Source: Bacteroidales bacterium (GTDB taxonomy: Bacteria > Bacteroidota > Bacteroidia > Bacteroidales > Marinilabiliaceae). From it: 64,000 bases of DNA. Of the stretch, positions 60,031-64,000 are shown in pieces. The first letter of the stretch is position 1. Every line of letters starts with the position of its first letter. Both the position numbers and the translations under genes were made by a program. The stretch lies in the NCBI GenBank assembly GCA_015061285.1, contig SUWW01000001.1, forward strand, positions 248,001 through 312,000, in the 5' to 3' direction. The notes beneath the pieces were generated by a model. It saw only the letters and a list, made by a program, of their open reading frames with translations, made no database searches and had not been told where the DNA came from.

Positions 60031-60293
60031 TTTTGAAAAAAAGTATCACCGAATTAATACGAAGTGAACGAAGTATTTGCCTAAAATTCGTTGAATTAGT
60101 AGAAGTTTGGTAGTTACGAATGAAACGAATTAGGTTAGTATATATTAGTTCAATTCGGTGATTTTGAAAAAAAGTATCACCGAATTAATACGAAGTGAAC
60201 GAAGTATTTGCCTAAAATTCGTTGAATTAGTAGAAGTTTGGTAGTTACGAATGAAACGAATTAGGTTAGTATATATTAGTTCAATTCGGTGAT
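60031..60293. repeat. Tandem 2 x 131-bp repeat carrying ATCACCGAATT palindromes (copies 4 and 5)
   Basis: Units at 60031-60161 and 60162-60292 appear identical. Each holds a palindromic element with arms ATCACCGAATT and AATTCGGTGAT (60045-60055 with 60152-60162; 60176-60186 with 60283-60293) and inner AATTCGTT/AACGAATT arms. It occupies nearly the whole gap between the lipoprotein and receptor genes and may terminate or attenuate the transcript. Confidence 0.95.
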
Positions 60294-60310
60294 AATCAAT
60301 ATATAGTGAG

Positions 60311-62284
60311 ATGCTAACACCGATTTTTCTATCTATTATAAATTGTTTGTCTGTTAACTCTGATACCATCTTGTTGAGCCACAACCTCGACGAGGTGGTC
60401 ATCAGCAGTTCTACGCCAGGCAAGAAGCGAAGTTTGAAAGGCTCAGTGGCAAGCATCGATGAGCACTTGCGCGAACTATCGCACGTCGAACTCATACGTA
60501 GAGGCAGCTACGCTTGGGAGCCTGTAGTAAACAATATGCAGACAGAGCGTCTATCTGTTACTATCGATGGTATGAAAATATTCTACGCCTGCACAGACAA
60601 GATGGACCCTGTGACATCGTATGTAGAGAGTGGCAATTTGCAGACTATAAACCTCAACTCTGGTTTAGCTGGCAATCCGCAATCTACGGGCAATATTGGT
60701 GGAAGTCTCGATTTGCGACTGCGTCGTGCTGGGTTCGACGCTGAACCTTGGCGTAGCAACATATCTGTGGGACACGAACTGAATGGGCATTTGCAAGTTT
60801 ATGGTGCCGATGTAGCCATTTCGCGTAGCAATGTATATGCTAATACTGGAGTTTTTTTTCGCCATGCCAACAACTACAAAACAGGAGGCGGCGACGAGTT
60901 GGAATTCTCTCAATTTCAGAAAGTTAATACATTCTGCAATCTCGGGTTTCGCTCGTCAGAGAATAGCGTCGTAGAAGGCAGTTTCATCTACGACTGCGCT
61001 ACCAACGTAGGCTACCCCGCCCTCGCCATGGACGTGGCAAAAGCCGAAGCTATTATTGCGGCTATCAGCTACAAACATACATACAACAATAGCTTCATAA
61101 CCTCGTGGGAAACAAAGGTCTACGCCAATCGTCTCATACACAATATGGACGACACGCATAGGCACAATGTAGTTATGCATATGGATATGCCAGGAAGCAG
61201 CAAAACGGCAGGCATATATAGTTTGCTAAATGCGATGAGCGCAAGACACACGTTGCGTTTCAACTTCGACATGTACTACAATCGACTATTCGCCGACATG
61301 ACTATGTATCCCGACGAAGCTACTCCTATGTATATGGTTACTTGGCCCGATGTAGGCTCACTTTGCGGAGGTCTCTCTTTTGCCGACGACATAATTATAA
61401 CCGACAAACTCAACCTCGGCATGTCTGGCAAAATAGCTATTCAACACCAAAGGCTCAACAACGACGAGGGCTACAACGCGCAAAAAGTTTTTTTTCCTCA
61501 CATGCTCAACAGCTACAAGCAACTCACTGGGCGCATGGCAGCACACGTCACGTGGTCGCCAAACTTGTGGCAAATTAGCCTTGGCAGTGGCTGGGGAAGT
61601 CGTGCGCCATCGGTGACCGAAGCCTATGGCTATTACCTCAACAACACTTTCGACCGCTTCGACTACATTGGCAATCCGCACCTACACAACGAATCGGCCA
61701 TAGAGGCAAATGCCGCCATTGCGTTTCGAAACAATCGGCTCACCATCAGCGCCGATGCCAACATATTTCTCTTTTCTAACTACATAATTGGTCGTGAAGA
61801 ATCCCGACTCAGTGCCATGACTATAGGCGCAACAGGCGTGAAAGTTTATCGCAACCTTGCTAATGCTCAGATAATAAATAGCTCTCTAAATGCCGAGTGG
61901 CGCATATTACGCTCATTATCGTGGAATGCTAAACTCAGCTACGGCATTGGCCGCGACGACGAAGGTGATCCGCTGCCTCTTATTGCACCATTGGAATACC
62001 AAAGCAGCATTGCTCTAACTATAGGCAAAACGAGAACTCTTTTCACGGCATTGGGCGCTGCCAAGCAGACTAACTACGCACCTAAGTATGCCGAGGTACA
62101 AACGCCTGCTTACTTCATTGTAAATATGAATAGCGAATACACAAAGCGACTTGGCAGACACTCCATAACGCTCACCATTGGCATAGAGAACCTCCTCGAC
62201 CGTAACTACTCAACCTATTCCGATTGGAACAACATTCCGCAGAAAGGTCGCAACCTCTATGCAAATGTAAATTGGACGTGGTGA
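60311..62284 (+). CDS. OprC/NosA-like TonB-dependent receptor
   Basis: This 657-residue receptor has a short signal sequence (MLTPIFLSIINCLSVNS), a plug domain (HNLDEVVISSSTPGKKRSLK; GSYAWEPVVNNMQTERLSV; TIDGMKIFYACTDKMDPVTS; SGNLQTINLNSGLAGNP) and a barrel ending NLYANVNWTW. The plug segment with Cys followed by MDPVTSY resembles the CxxxMDPxTxY region of the copper receptors OprC and NosA. Many Met and His residues lie in external loops (HRHNVVMHMDMPGS; DMTMYPDEATPMYMVTWP). No SusC-type N-terminal domain is present. It follows the Met/His-rich lipoprotein, supporting copper import; metal identity is inferred. Confidence 0.8.
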   Translation: MLTPIFLSIINCLSVNSDTILLSHNLDEVVISSSTPGKKRSLKGSVASIDEHLRELSHVELIRRGSYAWEPVVNNMQTERLSVTIDGMKIFYACTDKMDPVTSYVESGNLQTINLNSGLAGNPQSTGNIGGSLDLRLRRAGFDAEPWRSNISVGHELNGHLQVYGADVAISRSNVYANTGVFFRHANNYKTGGGDELEFSQFQKVNTFCNLGFRSSENSVVEGSFIYDCATNVGYPALAMDVAKAEAIIAAISYKHTYNNSFITSWETKVYANRLIHNMDDTHRHNVVMHMDMPGSSKTAGIYSLLNAMSARHTLRFNFDMYYNRLFADMTMYPDEATPMYMVTWPDVGSLCGGLSFADDIIITDKLNLGMSGKIAIQHQRLNNDEGYNAQKVFFPHMLNSYKQLTGRMAAHVTWSPNLWQISLGSGWGSRAPSVTEAYGYYLNNTFDRFDYIGNPHLHNESAIEANAAIAFRNNRLTISADANIFLFSNYIIGREESRLSAMTIGATGVKVYRNLANAQIINSSLNAEWRILRSLSWNAKLSYGIGRDDEGDPLPLIAPLEYQSSIALTIGKTRTLFTALGAAKQTNYAPKYAEVQTPAYFIVNMNSEYTKRLGRHSITLTIGIENLLDRNYSTYSDWNNIPQKGRNLYANVNWTW

Positions 62285-62385
62285 GAGGATATAGTACAAA
62301 GAACAGCATTTCTTATGGTACCATTATCCCCACAAATCATTGCGCATCACATAAGTTAGGTATATAAAATGCCAAAACAAAGTGA

Positions 62386-62416
62386 TTGTCGTGCCCTCTA
62401 CCACAGTCTAATTTTG
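62386..62416 (+). promoter_or_regulatory. Promoter of the SusD-like gene
   Basis: TTG (62386-62388) and TAATTTTG (62409-62416), an exact TAnnTTTG match, are 20 bases apart. It predicts transcription from about 62422, with a leader of about 40 bases to the ATG at 62462, so the SusD-like gene can start its own operon. Confidence 0.65.
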
Positions 62417-62461
62417 CTTCTGTAAACAACAAGAAAAACTAACAACAACAATTCGAATTTT

Positions 62462-64000
62462 ATGAAAAAGCTAAACACTAATTTTTTGCTATCTACCGTT
62501 GCGTCAGCAGCGATTGCATTAGGATTCGCGCAATGCTCCGACGACGATAAAGAGACCACTGGCGTGCTTTCAGAAATCGTAACCGACGATGCCACAGCAC
62601 TCTCAAAGGCTAATGGTGTCTACTCTCACTGGCAGCCTCTAAGTTCGTCGTTCTCATTCATTATAGAACTCAACAGCAACAAGTTGACATCATTCGAAGG
62701 TGAAGAGAGCGAAGCAGGCCCTGTCAATTCGCGATTCGAGCAACAAGCCGACACGTGGTATCAGGTGAAGATATTCAACCACCTACTTCTTGGCATAACC
62801 AACGACAACGAAACCATCAGCGAAACCACCAAAGCTTTAGAAGCTGGTCAAGTGACACAAGCAGGCTACAACGCAGCTGTGGGAAAGGCTAAATTTCTAC
62901 GCGCTTTGGCATATCTATACCTTGTGCAACTGTATGGCGAAGTGCCACTCATCACCGAGAATGGCGGCAGTTCTACTGTTCGCGCCGAGATTGATGATAT
63001 TTATGCACAAATAGTAAGCGACCTCACCGAAGCGGAGAGCCTTCTAAACGACTATTCTGGCGACCCTATCACACCTACCAAGCAAGCCGCCGAAGCTCTA
63101 TTGGCTCGCGCCTACCTCACTTGGGGCGACAATCCTCTGTCGTATAACGAGGTTGCGGCTATCGCCGACGGACAAAGCGATCCTCAGTTCACCATCAACG
63201 AGGCGCGACTCGAAAAGGCTATTGAATATGCCAACTTGGTTATAAATAGCGGGCGGTTGGCTCTCGACCCCGACTTCTCGAAACTCTTCGGACGCGACTA
63301 CGAGAGCAACAAACGTGGCACCAACGAGCATCTTTTCACCATTCACCACGATGGCGATGCCAACGATGCTCAAGGCAATCACCAAACGCACTGCTCATGG
63401 ACATTCCCTTTCCAAAATGGCGAATTTGGTCAAGGCTTCTCCGAAAACCATACTGAAGTCTCCGATGATGACCTCTACGACGATTGGTATGCCGAATATC
63501 CCAACGACAAGCGTCTTGCTAAAACCTATTTCACAAGTCTTACAAATCCGGAGGATAACAATACGTATACATACTATTCGCCTATATATACACCTATCAA
63601 CGGAAAGGGCGTAGACCAATCGTATGACAACGCCGAAAATCTTGAAATCACCTACAACTCGGTAGACCGCATCGAAATACGCTATGCCGAAGTGCTGCTA
63701 ACTAAAGCCGAGGCTCTCGTGCAACTCGGACGCAATAGCGAAGCTGCCGAGCCCTTCAATGAATTGCGCAAACGTGCTGGCATCGAGACTGTTTCGGCTC
63801 CTACTTTCGAACAAATAAAACGCGAATGGGATTATGAATTTACTTACGAGCAAAAATCGCTTCTTAACAGCTATCGTTGGAAAGATTTGGTTAGCTCGGT
63901 AAAGAAAGTTTCAAACTACAAACACTTCGACGATAGCTACGCCACTGCAGGTGCTGTAGGTGCCGATGGCAACGAAGTATCTTCTTTCTTTGCCAAAATT
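62462..64000 (+). CDS. SusD/RagB-family lipoprotein (partial, runs off right edge)
   Basis: SusD proteins are surface lipoproteins that bind substrate and cap the SusC channel. The frame is open from 62462 to the window end (513 codons). The N-terminus is a lipoprotein signal ending GFAQC, followed by SDDDKE, a strong surface-export signal; Gln before the Cys is unusual. SusD features are AAVGKAKFLRALAYLYLVQL (TPR helix), YGEVPLITENG, KQAAEALLARAYLTWGDNPL, RIEIRYAEVLLTKAEALVQL, and PFNELRKRAGIETV followed by YEFTYEQKSLLNSYRWKDL. The partner SusC is probably not the receptor at 56001, given the intervening genes and separate promoter, but this is not certain. Confidence 0.92.
   Translation, partial: MKKLNTNFLLSTVASAAIALGFAQCSDDDKETTGVLSEIVTDDATALSKANGVYSHWQPLSSSFSFIIELNSNKLTSFEGEESEAGPVNSRFEQQADTWYQVKIFNHLLLGITNDNETISETTKALEAGQVTQAGYNAAVGKAKFLRALAYLYLVQLYGEVPLITENGGSSTVRAEIDDIYAQIVSDLTEAESLLNDYSGDPITPTKQAAEALLARAYLTWGDNPLSYNEVAAIADGQSDPQFTINEARLEKAIEYANLVINSGRLALDPDFSKLFGRDYESNKRGTNEHLFTIHHDGDANDAQGNHQTHCSWTFPFQNGEFGQGFSENHTEVSDDDLYDDWYAEYPNDKRLAKTYFTSLTNPEDNNTYTYYSPIYTPINGKGVDQSYDNAENLEITYNSVDRIEIRYAEVLLTKAEALVQLGRNSEAAEPFNELRKRAGIETVSAPTFEQIKREWDYEFTYEQKSLLNSYRWKDLVSSVKKVSNYKHFDDSYATAGAVGADGNEVSSFFAKI

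Noticed and set aside
1..64000. tRNA, rRNA, riboswitch and insertion-sequence genes
   Set aside because: I looked in all gaps over 100 bases and found no cloverleaf-like tRNA, no rRNA segment, no recognised riboswitch and no transposase; small or diverged RNAs could still be missed by eye.

Overview
This window looks like a chromosomal segment of a gut-type member of the Bacteroidales (Bacteroidota). The evidence is: SusC- and SusD-family proteins; lipoproteins whose lipid-anchored Cys is followed by acidic residues (surface-export signal); the Bacteroidetes-type LptD; many promoters with the Bacteroidetes -7 box TAnnTTTG and no clear Shine-Dalgarno sequences; and intergenic repeats typical of this group. 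All calls come from reading the sequence; no database search was run.

Layout. (1) 1-8.8 kb holds ordinary chromosomal genes: the N-terminal part of a TonB-dependent receptor (runs off the left edge), a secreted DUF5117-type zinc protease, the two-gene NfnA/NfnB-type ferredoxin-NADP oxidoreductase, a small outer-membrane beta-barrel protein and a MacB-type ABC permease. (2) 9.1-18.4 kb is a probable envelope operon: a large TPR protein, an outer-membrane barrel, LptD, a PAP2 phosphatase and RsmE. A convergent MATE exporter follows. (3) 19.9-36.8 kb is a CAZyme/esterase cluster that fits decorated (glucurono)arabinoxylan: GH43, a CE1-like esterase, a CE15-like glucuronoyl esterase, two alpha/beta hydrolases (one BD-FAE-like), GH95, GH43 (beta-xylosidase type) and GH5. 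It has no SusC/SusD or regulator of its own. Two opposite-strand genes, an ORF6N-PLD protein and an Mrr-type endonuclease, are interleaved. A TGTAACA-like motif recurs in the upstream regions. (4) 37-40.3 kb has a C1B cysteine peptidase and an orphan methyl-accepting chemotaxis protein.

(5) 40.5-55.9 kb is the most unusual part, a defence-like or mobile-element-derived island. It encodes a WYL regulator, a small PLD-fold protein, an LPD1-domain zincin, a strawberry-notch-type superfamily 2 helicase, a conserved-looking partner, an AAA-ATPase-like/PD-(D/E)XK protein, a small unknown protein, an AAA+ ATPase and two overlapping DUF262 (GmrSD-like) genes. Three near-identical hairpin-plus-T-tract segments (about 42.0, 49.55 and 55.63 kb) separate the modules. 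(6) 56.0-64 kb has a SusC-like receptor, a Met/His-rich lipoprotein and an OprC-like TonB receptor, which suggests copper handling. A SusD-like gene with its own promoter then runs off the right edge.

Intergenic space is rich in dispersed palindromes. The clearest family has ATCACCGAATT/AATTCGGTGAT arms (five copies), some overlapping stop codons and acting as likely terminators. There are also a 3 x 59-bp and a 2 x 131-bp tandem repeat. I saw no tRNA, rRNA, CRISPR array or intact insertion sequence.
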